From Porphyridium purpureum (Eukaryota; Rhodophyta; Bangiophyceae; Porphyridiales; Porphyridiaceae), in contig VRMN01000017.1 in the NCBI GenBank assembly GCA_008690995.1, positions 186,001 to 250,000 on the forward strand: a stretch of DNA of 64,000 nucleotides. The letters are read 5' to 3'. Under the pieces are notes generated by a model, which saw only the letters and a list, made by a program, of their open reading frames with translations, had not been told where the DNA came from and ran no database searches. Shown here piece after piece: positions 20,183 through 29,368 of the stretch (the first letter of the stretch is position 1; every line of letters begins with the position of its first letter). The position numbers and the translations under genes were made by a program.

Positions 20183-21583
20183 ATGTCGGCCAACTCTATA
20201 ATGAGAGTGTTGCTAGAGGAGGATGACGTCCATGAGTGGTGCGTAAAGTGGACGCAGCAGAAAGACACGCGCGCGCAAACGGGCGGCGCCGCAGCAGTGC
20301 TCGTCGAGTCTGCGTTGTCGTCGAGCGGGAACGACGAGACGTCCGGCGACATTCGCGTCGACGTAAAGGCGTCCTACAATGAGGTTCTGCCGGAGGATTT
20401 GAGGTGTCTGCCATTTTTGCCGACGACGCGTGACTTGGACTCCGCCGTGGTTGTTGACAACGACATTTCGCACATGAGTGACGGCAAAACGCTTATTCTG
20501 TACCTTCCCATGTACGAGAAAAGCCGGTTTTGCTTTGGCGTTTTGATGCAAAATACAACATTGCTACCATTGCCCCCAGGCGTGTACAAGCTGCCCGGCC
20601 ACCGCTTTGTCGGGTTCCGCACACGATACGGGCACGCAACCATCAATGTGGCCATGTGCAGTGATGGCTCTGTGATTGTCAACATGCTGCGTCTATGGGA
20701 CAATCGAAAGGCGCGATTCGACACGTTTCGTACGTGGCGCATCGAGGATAACGCCGGGGTCTTGAGCCACGCGACCATGGGCTCCTCTGGCTCGTGCCAA
20801 CCAGATTGTACGGACAAGAGCACATGCGTGTGTTGGCGCCAGCTCTGGCACCGCCGAACGGACAATGAGCTGGCCGCACCGCTGAGCTGGTCGCAGCTGG
20901 GTACGGCGCTTCGTCAAGGGTTGGTCACACCATCAGTGGATGGATTGGGCGTGCCGATGGAGATTCACGTATCAGCAGGCAACGGAGCGGTCAAACGCCG
21001 GATGCAGATTCCGGTGAATTTACAGAATGTGTTTGGAAGGGACTATAGCGATATGAACAAGCTGCGCTTTGTGTTCTTTGATCGGCTCACGACGGCCTCC
21101 TCTGTACGCCACAGCCCCTTGCTCACCGATGTCAGTGATGCGAACGACGGAGCGACGTCCGACCGTCTGCGTCGTGATGGCCAAATGAGAACGCGCGAGA
21201 CCGAGTACGGCGCAGCGCCGACCATGACACGGGCGCAGCTAGCAAACCCTTCCATTGGGGAGTGCTTTTCCGCCGACGATTCTGGCGAGGGCGCGACACG
21301 TGAAAGCGCACCCCAACGGAGCTGCGACAAGTGCGGCAAAGCGTTTCGACGAGTGAGCGAGCTGCGCCGCCATATCCGGCACGTACACGACAAGATCCGG
21401 CCGTACATCTGCGACGCGTGCGGATTCACATTTTCACAAAGATCCCACCTGAAGACGCACGCGCGCGTCGTGCACGACGGACGGTACGACTATACGTGCA
21501 CGGTCTGCGGCGCCGTTTTCGGCGCACTGGGCAATTTCAGGCGGCACATGGAAAGCAGGCACCGAGAGAGGTCGCCCTCTTGA
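20183..21583 (+). CDS. C2H2 zinc-finger protein with novel N-terminal domain, family member 2
   Basis: 466 residues from the ATG at 20183 (MSANSIMRVLLEEDDVHEWC), which aligns with the starts of members 1 and 3; the frame also has an earlier ATG. It carries the same domain order: the WCVKW helix, LPTTRDLDSAVVVDND, YKLPGHRFVGFRTRYGHA, CQPDC...CVCWRQLWHRR, MNKLRFVFFDRL, an acidic/Ser linker and three C-terminal C2H2 fingers (CDKCGKAFRRVSELRRH, CDACGFTFSQRSHLKTH, CTVCGAVFGALGNFRRH). Finger residues expected to face DNA differ from those of members 1 and 3, so the paralogues may read different sites. It is probably a sequence-specific nuclear regulator. The spacing to member 3 is only 246 bp. Confidence 0.85.
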   Translation: MSANSIMRVLLEEDDVHEWCVKWTQQKDTRAQTGGAAAVLVESALSSSGNDETSGDIRVDVKASYNEVLPEDLRCLPFLPTTRDLDSAVVVDNDISHMSDGKTLILYLPMYEKSRFCFGVLMQNTTLLPLPPGVYKLPGHRFVGFRTRYGHATINVAMCSDGSVIVNMLRLWDNRKARFDTFRTWRIEDNAGVLSHATMGSSGSCQPDCTDKSTCVCWRQLWHRRTDNELAAPLSWSQLGTALRQGLVTPSVDGLGVPMEIHVSAGNGAVKRRMQIPVNLQNVFGRDYSDMNKLRFVFFDRLTTASSVRHSPLLTDVSDANDGATSDRLRRDGQMRTRETEYGAAPTMTRAQLANPSIGECFSADDSGEGATRESAPQRSCDKCGKAFRRVSELRRHIRHVHDKIRPYICDACGFTFSQRSHLKTHARVVHDGRYDYTCTVCGAVFGALGNFRRHMESRHRERSPS

Positions 21584-21727
21584 GCAGCTGCTGCCCGCTG
21601 CTTGCACGCGTTTCGGTCAGAGTTTCACTGTACCCCCGACTCTTCATAATAGAATACACCTATTTTACTATAGCGTAGGTACAGTTTGAGTTCATAGCGC
21701 GCGGTTTTCAGCCGATGCGTTCAACCG

Positions 21728-21765
21728 AGAGCGGAGGAAGAGGAAGAGGAAGAGGAAGAGAGACT
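21728..21765 (+). promoter_or_regulatory. GAAGAG purine tract upstream of family member 3
   Basis: A GGAAGA repeat run about 70-100 bp before the ATG at 21830, on the sense strand. It may be a 5'-UTR or promoter element. Confidence 0.35.
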
Positions 21766-21829
21766 GTCCGGTGTTGCCGAGAGAGTAGTCCCGGGGGCCG
21801 TGAAGGGAGCAGTCTGCTGCGTCGTCGCG

Positions 21830-23398
21830 ATGCCGGCAGACTCTCTATTGCGCGTCTTGCTGGAGGAGGACGTGGTGAATTCGTGGTGTGTGAAATGGTG
21901 TGAGGGCGTGCTTGCGGGTGAGGGCCTTGCGCGGCAAGTCGCCGTGCTTGGGGGTGGAGGCATGGGTGGCGTGCGCAGTGCGGCGTCGAGCGACTGCGCG
22001 CACTCGCAAGGAGCGCAGGATGTTCGGCAGCTGAGTGTAGGGCTCGACGTGCGGTATAATTACGACGTGCTCACTCCACGCGAGCTGCATTGCATTCCGT
22101 TCCTACCCACGCCGCGAGATCTCGAGAACGCACTGGTTGTGGATAGTAACGTGAAGCAGCTGAACGAGCGCACAATGGCTTTGATTGTCCCGATGTTTGA
22201 AACGGGAAGATTCGTCGCAGGGATTTCATATTTGAACACCAGCAGTATTCCACTCCCGGCGGGCGTGTACAAGCTGCCTGGCCACCGCTTTGTCGGCTTT
22301 CGCACCAGGTATGGTTACGCATACCTAGACGTGGGGATCTGCACAGACGGAACGGTTATTTTTCGCCTCTTCAGGATGTGGGAGAACGGCAGAACGAAAG
22401 CAGAAGTCTTCCACGTACCCCACATCGAAAAGGATGCACCGGTCCTGAGTTACACAAGCATGGAGCGTCGGGGATGCTGCCTTCCAGACTGTACGAATGA
22501 AGCATCGTGCATTTGCTGGCGGCAACCGTGGCATCGCCGATCCGATCGCGAGCTCGAGTCGCTATTGACGTGGAAAGAGTACAGGGCTCGCTATACACAA
22601 AGCATTCAGGGAATTCACGTAAGACACGATGGTCAAGTTCCGATCATGAATGTCTTTAGTGGCGATCGTCGGCTCATGTATCAGTTTCCAGTTCCTTTGC
22701 AGCTCGAGGTGGCGGCAGGCAACAGGTATCACGACATGGACAGGCTCAAGTTTCTCTTTTTTGACCGGCTGTCCATGGCTTCCTCTGCTTATCACAGTCG
22801 AGTCCTGACGCGTCCCGGGTCGCTTTCATCGCATTCTCCGAAGGCGAAAACCCGGAATGATGACGCTCGCAACGGGACTTTGGCAGAGGTGATTTCGTTT
22901 GAAACGATTGCACCGAGCAAGCGGGCGCGCGTGGACACGACTATCGCGGTGACCAGTAGTGGGGCGTCTTTCTCTCAGCCCTCGGTGAAGTCTGAAGATG
23001 ACGGCACAGGCGCCGGCGGGAGGCGCGCGGCCGGATGTTCGTCCGGTCGGTCGAAAGACGGGAAGTACAAGTGCACGATGTGTGGCAACGTGTTTGGGCG
23101 TAACAGCGAGCTTCGGCGACACGAGAAAACGGTGCACCTCAAGGCGAGCAATCATCAATGCACCAAATGCGAGCGCTCCTTCTCTCAGGCTGTGCACCTG
23201 CAAACGCACGTTCGCGCCGTGCACGAGAAGCGCCGCGACTTTCGATGCCCGGTGTGCCCGAGCTCGTTTGCCGTCTCCAGCAACTACAAGCGACACATGC
23301 GCTCCTTCCATCCATCCAACATAACTACCGTCAACATGAATGCTGCCACTTCCACTAGCAGGGTCGCGCCAAATATGTCGCGCTCGTCTGCTCGCTGA
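21830..23398 (+). CDS. C2H2 zinc-finger protein with novel N-terminal domain, family member 3
   Basis: 522 residues from the ATG at 21830 (MPADSLLRVLLEEDVVNSWC). A Met ten codons earlier is possible, but the chosen one aligns with the paralogues. The N-terminal domain is conserved: LPTPRDLENALVVDSN, YKLPGHRFVGFRTRYGYAY, CLPDC...CICWRQPWHRR, MDRLKFLFFDRL. The linker is longer than in the others and contains a basic KRAR. Three C2H2 fingers follow (CTMCGNVFGRNSELRRH, CTKCERSFSQAVHLQTH, CPVCPSSFAVSSNYKRH) and then a Ser/Thr/Asn-rich tail of about 30 residues absent from members 1 and 2. It is probably a nuclear DNA-binding protein of unknown target. Confidence 0.85.
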   Translation: MPADSLLRVLLEEDVVNSWCVKWCEGVLAGEGLARQVAVLGGGGMGGVRSAASSDCAHSQGAQDVRQLSVGLDVRYNYDVLTPRELHCIPFLPTPRDLENALVVDSNVKQLNERTMALIVPMFETGRFVAGISYLNTSSIPLPAGVYKLPGHRFVGFRTRYGYAYLDVGICTDGTVIFRLFRMWENGRTKAEVFHVPHIEKDAPVLSYTSMERRGCCLPDCTNEASCICWRQPWHRRSDRELESLLTWKEYRARYTQSIQGIHVRHDGQVPIMNVFSGDRRLMYQFPVPLQLEVAAGNRYHDMDRLKFLFFDRLSMASSAYHSRVLTRPGSLSSHSPKAKTRNDDARNGTLAEVISFETIAPSKRARVDTTIAVTSSGASFSQPSVKSEDDGTGAGGRRAAGCSSGRSKDGKYKCTMCGNVFGRNSELRRHEKTVHLKASNHQCTKCERSFSQAVHLQTHVRAVHEKRRDFRCPVCPSSFAVSSNYKRHMRSFHPSNITTVNMNAATSTSRVAPNMSRSSAR

Positions 23399-23674
23399 CT
23401 CAAGGCGTTCGTAACGATATATTTTCAATTTGTTGGGATAATGTCAGATCACTTCAAGGCAAATCGGAACGGCATGGGAGCGTGTCAGAGCTGGAAAATC
23501 CGGATGCAGGTTAACTCACAAAACGCATGCTAGGCAAGGGCCTCGGCTCGCCAAGGCGTCTTCATAGCGGTGGCGCTGTCGATTTTGAAGACTGCGCTCG
23601 GTGAAAAATAGCCGGTTTAGTCATGGTGTGTCATGTGGATGCAACGTGATCTCGGCGGCGAGTATTCCGGTTTG
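23399..23674. other. Spacer
   Basis: No gene seen between family member 3 and the second relic. Confidence 0.3.
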
Positions 23675-24535
23675 ACTTGCGTGAGCGGCATTGGGGCGTG
23701 ACGTGGGCCCGAGAGGCCGCACTCGACGCGTCGCGGTGCATTGACATCGGAGACACACTGGCACCAGAAATGCAAAGGTTAATGTCGTATTTTATTTCGT
23801 CGTCGGGCCTACCCAGCACGTACGAACGCCATCGGTTTGTATTCGATGTCAGAAAGCACTTTGACGCGCTCGCGTCGCACGAGGTTCAGACCATGCTGTA
23901 AGTATATCTCAAGGAGGAGCTTGCTGACGTCGTGCAAACAGAAATCGATATGGCGTGCTTGAGGAATAGTGGCAACATGATAGTTGTGCCGGTATTCATT
24001 CAGGGTCGCTCTTTTGGCGGTTTGCACCAGAATTCCACGTTCAATCCGCTTTCGCAAGTTGTGCTGAGACTATAGGACAGGTGTTCCCTGGTCTTTGGCT
24101 CCTTCTACGGCCTCGTCATTGTTCACGTCGTCGCCATGCACAGTGACGGCTGTGTGCTATACAACATGTTGCGTCCGTGGGAGAACGGCAGGATCAAGTT
24201 TTCTGCAAGTCGCTCGCCGCGCAAGGAAAAGGACGCTCCGATTCCTGCGTTCAATCGCACGGAAAGGGCAGGCACGTGTCTACCAAATTGGAAGGGCAGG
24301 AAGAACACTTGTGTGCGATCGGAGACGGCTTTCGCACCGACACGTAGCTTGCGAACTATTTGGCCCAGTCAAATGGGCAGAGTTGGGCTTGAGCCTTCGC
24401 TCTAGCTTCTCTGCCGTACCGCTGTGTGGTGTCGCACGTGGGTGTGGGCGTGTTTGCAGGCGACGGGCGACCATTGCATTTTCACAAAGTGGTGACAAAG
24501 TTTCAGAGCGTCCGCGGACAAGCCTTCAGTGACGT
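23675..24535 (+). pseudogene. Decayed copy of the zinc-finger family (relic 2)
   Basis: Fragments in order match the family N-terminal domain: HWGVTWAREAAL (WCVKW helix), a stretch around 23950-24030 with FGGLHQNSTFNPL (the qNTt...LPpG segment), VVAMHSDGCVLYNMLRPWEN (24130-24190, the NVAMCSDGSV...WEN core), GTCLPNWKG (Cys-rich motif with Cys losses), and VGVGVFAGDGR (24440). Stops and frame changes interrupt it and no fingers remain. It is more eroded than relic 1, so probably older. Confidence 0.75.
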
Positions 24536-25675
24536 GAACCAGCCACGAGCGCCTCGTCGGTGTGACAAAGTCGCACGATTGGATTTAGTGGCTGGTCGCC
24601 TTTTGAAACCATGGAGGCCAGAGGGGCGTCTAGTGGCTGTGTCATTCTTCCACAACATGTGAAACATCGTGCAAGGGCGGGGGCCGCCCATTTGCTTTTG
24701 GGCAAGTTCATTATGCTTTCAAACGGTCCCCATGCACAGTGTCTGGAGCAATCCGGGCACGATCGCTCGAGGCGTCGCCATTTGCCAGACAATTCCGCTT
24801 CGCCGCAAGCTGACAATGCATCACCAACACAAATAGCCTGGTTATTGGCTGCGGAAGAACGGCGTAGAACCTGTTCAACGGAAAAGTTCCCGAGGAATAA
24901 TGCGCAGAAAGGTGCAAGGACATGTCACGTCGCGCCCACGTCGCGCCCACGTCCGCTGTGTTGCAGAATGTGATGCACGACCGGGCCGCGAACGATCCGG
25001 CTCGCCGATGCGCACCATGCGACAGGACGCGTAGATGACACCGGAGGATTCTGTGGCGCGCGCGGACTGTGCTCGAGAAGCTGGCAAAGGTGCAGCTAGA
25101 GCTTCACTAGCTGAGCTCGAACAAACCGACCGTATACTACTTCAACTTTTAAAAATACAGTACCGAGTGACTTTCCGGTGGGAAGCGACAAGCGCGGCAC
25201 GCTCGGGAATGCGGTCGTCGGCATCGAGGTCTTCCCTGGCCTTCCGGTGCGAGAGACTCTTTGACACGACAGCGCGTGAACACATCCGGTTTAAATCTGT
25301 CAATGCTTCCACCCAGCCAACATCCAAACACACACCAACCGCGCAACCTCGACCTTTTCTTCATTAACACGCACGACGTTGCCGGCTGCTTGGCATCGGC
25401 GCACGCACGGCGTGCTTGACCAGCACGCGCGCGCGCACTGCGCGAGCGTGCCGCACGGCGAACGCGCAAATCCGCGCGAGAACGCACAAAGTCTGCGCGT
25501 GTGTCTTGAGCGGCCTCGCTGTGATGGCGGCGGCGGCGGCGCTGTTGGACGCGGCGCACGTAACAGACACACCGCACGGCAACTTGTGGCTGTGAACATG
25601 CGGAGCCTGTGAGAGGGACAAGTATCGGTGAGAAAGAGGAAGGACAAAGAGGGAGTGCAGGGGTCAGGGAGGGAG
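24536..25675. other. Spacer upstream of the apyrase gene
   Basis: No convincing gene. Short frames on both strands. It becomes GA-rich close to the apyrase start (about 25610-25680). Confidence 0.3.
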
Positions 25676-25690
25676 ATGAGGGCAACGAGG
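25610..25690 (+). promoter_or_regulatory. Purine-rich tract before the apyrase start
   Basis: The sense strand runs GAGAGGGACAAG, GAGAAAGAGGAAGGACAAAG and GGGAGGGAGATGAG. It is comparable with the purine tracts before other genes here. Confidence 0.35.
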
Positions 25691-27073
25691 AGGGCGTCTG
25701 GACCTTCTGCACAGACAAGCGAGTCTGGAGAGGCTGCGATGGCAGGCGCCAATGGCGGCAGAATGTCCTTGCTGGGTGCGAAGCGCACGGTCTCGCGCGC
25801 GCAGGTGACCGCGCTGGCTGCGCTAGCCATGGTGTCGTGTCTCATTCTGGGCTACTTATTCACGCACCGTGCCGCCGCGAAGAAGGTGCGCTACGGCCTC
25901 ATGATTGACGCGGGAAGTACGGGATCGCGCATGCACACGTTTGCGTTCTCGCCGTCGCTCAGCGGAAAGCTCGTCTTGCTCAGCGATGATTTCTACCCGG
26001 TGAAACCAGGCTTGTCCTCGTACAAGGACGCGCCCAATACCGCAGGTGCGTCGCTGCTGCCGCTCTTGGAGCGCTCGCGGTCGCTGATTCCCGCATCTCG
26101 CCACGCAAAAACGCCTGTGTATCTGAGAGCCACCGCCGGGCTCCGCATGACCGGGGCAGAAGCATCGGCCGCGATCCTGGACAGCGTGCGCGCCACGCTG
26201 CAATCGTCGGGCTTTATGTTCCGTGACCACTGGGCGTCGATTCTTGGCGGCAACGATGAAGGAATCTATTCGTGGATCACTGTCAACTACTTGCTCGGTC
26301 GCGAGGCCGCAGACACCGTGGGTACGCTCGAAATGGGCGGCGGCTCGGCGCAGGTGGCGTTCATCCCGCGCGCAGCGCCGAAGCCCATCTCCAATCCAGA
26401 ATGCGTGGTGCCAGAAGAGAATATCAGCTTTTCCGGCCAGAAGATGAAGCTTTACACGACGAGCCATCTTGGATACGGTCTCAAGAAGGCCAAGGCCGAC
26501 ATGATGACTAAGCTGGTTGCCATGAATCGGCGCGATTCAAACCCATGCTTGAGCAAGGGCGCTCAGGAGGTCGAAATTCCGTTTGCCTCCAAGGTCGAGC
26601 AAATGACTGGCACTGGTGCATTCAAGGAGTGCGAGGAGCTGATTGACTCGGTGCTCGGCAAGGACGCGGGTAACTGCACGTGCGGGCTGTGCACGTACGG
26701 AGCCAAGTTCCAGCCGCAGCCCATCAAGGAGTACGTGGCGTTCGCGTTCTATATGGAGCGCACAGTGGACATTGGGTTAACGTCACCCATCACGCTAGCG
26801 GACCTGCGCCGCAAGGGCGACGAAGTTTGCTCAATGACCAAAGAGGCCGTCAACAAGGCGTATCCGCACATTGCAAACGGGCAGGGCGTCGACCTGTGTT
26901 TTGACCTGGCCTTTATCCACTCGCATCTGCATAAGGGGCACGGCATTCCGGAGTTTGATGAGACGATCAAGATCCATGTCGTCAGCAAAATCAAAGGCGT
27001 CGAGCTGGGATGGGCGCTCGGGGCCATGTTTGACGAGCTCAGCAAGCTAGACGAGGAGGCCATGCAGCAGTAG
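25676..27073 (+). CDS. Apyrase / nucleoside diphosphatase, GDA1/CD39 family
   Basis: 465 residues from the ATG at 25676; the ATG at 25739 (MAGANGG) is an equally plausible start. A single hydrophobic segment (TALAALAMVSCLILGYLF) near the N-terminus makes a type II signal anchor, as in Golgi and ER apyrases. The apyrase-conserved regions follow in order: DAGSTGSRMHTF (ACR1), RATAGLRM (ACR2), GNDEGIYSWITVNYLLG (ACR3, with the catalytic Glu) and LEMGGGSAQVAF (ACR4). Paired Cys occur later (CTCGLCTYG). It hydrolyses nucleoside di- or triphosphates, in the Golgi lumen most likely GDP/UDP released by glycosyltransferases. The length is normal for the soluble-domain GDA1 type; no C-terminal membrane span is present. 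Confidence 0.92.
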   Translation: MRATRRASGPSAQTSESGEAAMAGANGGRMSLLGAKRTVSRAQVTALAALAMVSCLILGYLFTHRAAAKKVRYGLMIDAGSTGSRMHTFAFSPSLSGKLVLLSDDFYPVKPGLSSYKDAPNTAGASLLPLLERSRSLIPASRHAKTPVYLRATAGLRMTGAEASAAILDSVRATLQSSGFMFRDHWASILGGNDEGIYSWITVNYLLGREAADTVGTLEMGGGSAQVAFIPRAAPKPISNPECVVPEENISFSGQKMKLYTTSHLGYGLKKAKADMMTKLVAMNRRDSNPCLSKGAQEVEIPFASKVEQMTGTGAFKECEELIDSVLGKDAGNCTCGLCTYGAKFQPQPIKEYVAFAFYMERTVDIGLTSPITLADLRRKGDEVCSMTKEAVNKAYPHIANGQGVDLCFDLAFIHSHLHKGHGIPEFDETIKIHVVSKIKGVELGWALGAMFDELSKLDEEAMQQ

Positions 27074-27400
27074 AAGTACTGGCGGGATCACGCATAGCCA
27101 CATGTACTGCTCATCGATGCCCAAGTCTCAGTATTGGGCGGCGAGTCGCACATGTCAAAATAAAAAAGCGCTGTGAAAATCACGAGCCGCACAGCAAGAA
27201 CCTCAGAGCCTCTGGCTCCAGGAAGAATCTTTGCAAATCTCAGCGACCACACCGCACATCGTGCCCTTGCCCACCTGCGACTGCCGACAAAGTCTCCACA
27301 GCTTTACGACGAAACGTCGTGCAACCACGGGCTTTGCGGAGCCGGCGAACGGAGAAGCAGAAGGAACGAAAGGGGGGAACGGTGTGTAGGCAGACGGGCG
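27074..27400. other. Spacer between apyrase and Tim9
   Basis: This contains AATAAAAAAGC (about 27160), a polyadenylation-signal-like motif after the apyrase gene, and a purine-rich run (about 27350-27380) just before the Tim9 ATG. Confidence 0.4.
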
Positions 27401-27688
27401 ATGGCTGGGATGGCAGGGATGGGCGGGATGGGGATGAGCGCGGATCAGGAGGCGATGATCCGCAAGATGGAGATGGAGGAGACGCTCAAGACGTACAATG
27501 ACACCGTGTACCGGTGTTTTGGCGAGTGCGTCGACTCGTTCCGCGGCAAGACGCTGGATGGTAAGGAGGAGGCTTGCGTGCGCAAGTGCGCAGAAAAGTT
27601 TGTCAAATTTTCGCAGCGCGCGCAGATGCGGTTTGGTGAGAAGCAGCAAGAAATGCAGCAGGAAATGATGCAGCAGATGCAAAAGTAG
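27401..27688 (+). CDS. TIM9: Mitochondrial small Tim chaperone, Tim9-like
   Basis: 95 residues from the ATG at 27401. A Met/Gly-rich leader (MAGMAGMGGMGM) precedes the small-Tim fold with the twin CX3C motif, CFGEC and CVRKC, about 20 residues apart. Between and after them are TYNDTVYRCF, ECVDSFRG and SQRAQMRFGEK. The TYN...CF...C..DF and SQR..MRF pattern fits Tim9 better than Tim8, Tim10 or Tim13. Tim9 pairs with Tim10 as a hexameric chaperone of the mitochondrial intermembrane space that escorts hydrophobic carrier proteins to the inner membrane. The Gln/Met-rich C-terminal helix is longer than usual. The frame is open upstream but without an ATG. Confidence 0.88.
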   Translation: MAGMAGMGGMGMSADQEAMIRKMEMEETLKTYNDTVYRCFGECVDSFRGKTLDGKEEACVRKCAEKFVKFSQRAQMRFGEKQQEMQQEMMQQMQK

Positions 27689-28015
27689 TAGGCGCGGAGC
27701 GCACTAGAACAGCGGAGGGAGAGGGAGACAGGGGGCGGAAGTTTAAGTATTGCTAAAGCTGCTGCGGCGATTGTTGTATACATCAATCTTGAGGTTGGAA
27801 CCGGACACAGCGCATGGACTCGGCGCAAGATCGAGCGCTCGGACGTGTCGAAAACTAGCTTTACCACCTACATACAACCCACATGGAAACTGGGCACGCG
27901 GCGAGCTTCTGTGGCGCTTCTATCCAGAGCTTCCGATGATTTTACTCCACACTACAGTCGGTCAGCAAGTCAGACAGGCGTTGTGCAAAGGACGCCCCCC
28001 AGTCGTCTACTGTGC
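27689..28015. other. Spacer between convergent Tim9 and epimerase genes
   Basis: The tail-to-tail gap between the plus-strand Tim9 and minus-strand epimerase genes. No gene is seen. Confidence 0.35.
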
Positions 28016-28804
28016 TCAGACCAACGACTTTGGCTTGGCGCTCTCACGGATATCCTTTATGGCCTGCGCGTAGTCTGGCGCACCAAACACAGCCGACCCG
28101 GCGACAATGGCATTAGCTCCGGCGTCCTTGACGATGTAAGCATTGCTGCCCTTGACACCGCCGTCGATTTCGATCCACGGATTCAGCCCGCGCGCGTCGC
28201 ACATCTCACGCAGCGCCTTGATCTTTGGCACGACGGCGTCGATAAACGTCGCGCCGCCAAAGCCCGGATTGACGGTCATGAGCAGCACCAGGTCGACCTC
28301 TTGGAGCACGTACTCGATGGCTGACAGCGGCGTGCCTGGGTTCAGCACGACGCCGGCCTTGCATCCGAGATCCTTGATCTGGCACAGCGTGCGGTGGAGA
28401 TGGATGGTGGAGGCGCCCTCGCAGTGCACCGAAATAATATCTGCGCCGGCCTTTGCAAAGTCTGCGACGCGCTGTTCGGGCTCGACGATCATGAGGTGGA
28501 CGTCGAGCGGAAGCTTGGTGATGGGCCGAATCGCGTCGACGACCAGCGGGCCGATGGTGATGTTTGGCACGAAGCGGCCGTCCATGACGTCCACGTGCAC
28601 CCAGTCGCAGCCGGCCTTCTCAATGGCCAGCACCTCCTCGCCCAGCCGCGCAAAGTTGGCCGACAGGATCGACGGCGAAACCATGCAGTCGCCGCTCTTG
28701 GGCGCCGGCACGTCCACCTTGGCCATGGTACAGACGTGCTTCTTCTGTGCGCACGCGCGGCGGCCCGCCGCCGCACTCCAGCCATTCACAAACGCGGCCG
28801 CCAT
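28016..28804 (-). CDS. RPE: Ribulose-phosphate 3-epimerase, probably plastid-targeted
   Basis: 262 residues from the ATG at 28804 (MAAAFVNGW). It interconverts ribulose 5-phosphate and xylulose 5-phosphate in the Calvin cycle and the pentose phosphate pathway. The core begins at about residue 40 with [16 protein letters not shown] and shows the family (PF00834) motifs [16 protein letters not shown] (catalytic Asp), [19 protein letters not shown] and [11 protein letters not shown] (second catalytic Asp). His and Asp ligands of the active-site metal are present. The first 35-40 residues are Ala/Arg/Lys-rich and lack acidic residues, as in a chloroplast transit peptide. The open frame continues farther upstream but is GC-rich and unlikely to be translated. 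A GA-rich run precedes the ATG. Confidence 0.95.
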   Translation of the reverse strand: MAAAFVNGWSAAAGRRACAQKKHVCTMAKVDVPAPKSGDCMVSPSILSANFARLGEEVLAIEKAGCDWVHVDVMDGRFVPNITIGPLVVDAIRPITKLPLDVHLMIVEPEQRVADFAKAGADIISVHCEGASTIHLHRTLCQIKDLGCKAGVVLNPGTPLSAIEYVLQEVDLVLLMTVNPGFGGATFIDAVVPKIKALREMCDARGLNPWIEIDGGVKGSNAYIVKDAGANAIVAGSAVFGAPDYAQAIKDIRESAKPKSLV

Positions 28805-29368
28805 TGTTCCCGCTGTTCTCGCCCCTCCTGCTCTGCCACCACTACACGCGCCGCCGCTCTCTCTCTCTCTCGCCGCCTCCGGTGCGTCTTTCGAGTCGCA
28901 CTGCGTACGCGCCACCGCGTCACGTGTGCCAATCTCGCCCGCCAAAATCACAAAAACACCCGCTTTTACAAGAACGCGCGCACGTACAATCTCCCACCAC
29001 AGAACACAGCGTACAGTGGCATGTGCGGGCGTTGGAAAGGGCGGGCGCTTGTCGTGGCGGCGGCACGCGCTGCCGCGTGCGCGCGCGCGGCTGTGGCGCA
29101 GCAACGGGTCTGCGTGGGTGTGCTCGCTGCTGCGTCGAGCCGCCGTCGCCGCACGCGATTCGGTTGCGCCAGGGGAATACAGGTTTGATGAACCATGCAA
29201 CACGTTTGTATTCAAGAAGCGTTAAAATTGACAAGCAACATGTGTTCTCCAAGCCGCCAAGCGGAACTCCAAGGGGCCCTTTTCCTTTGCTTCTACATAT
29301 ATACACAAGCCTCGCCGCGTCAAAAAAGACAGTGGCCGCAACTCGGCTTGATGTCTGTCAGTACAACG
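28805..29368. other. Upstream region of the epimerase gene and spacer
   Basis: On the minus strand a GAGAGAGAGAGAGAG run (about 28857-28873) lies some 55 bp before the epimerase ATG. The rest has no gene that I recognise. Confidence 0.4.

Noticed and set aside
28143-29225. 360-codon plus-strand frame over the epimerase gene.
   Set aside because: Antisense shadow of a conserved enzyme. The GC-rich third positions keep the opposite frame open.
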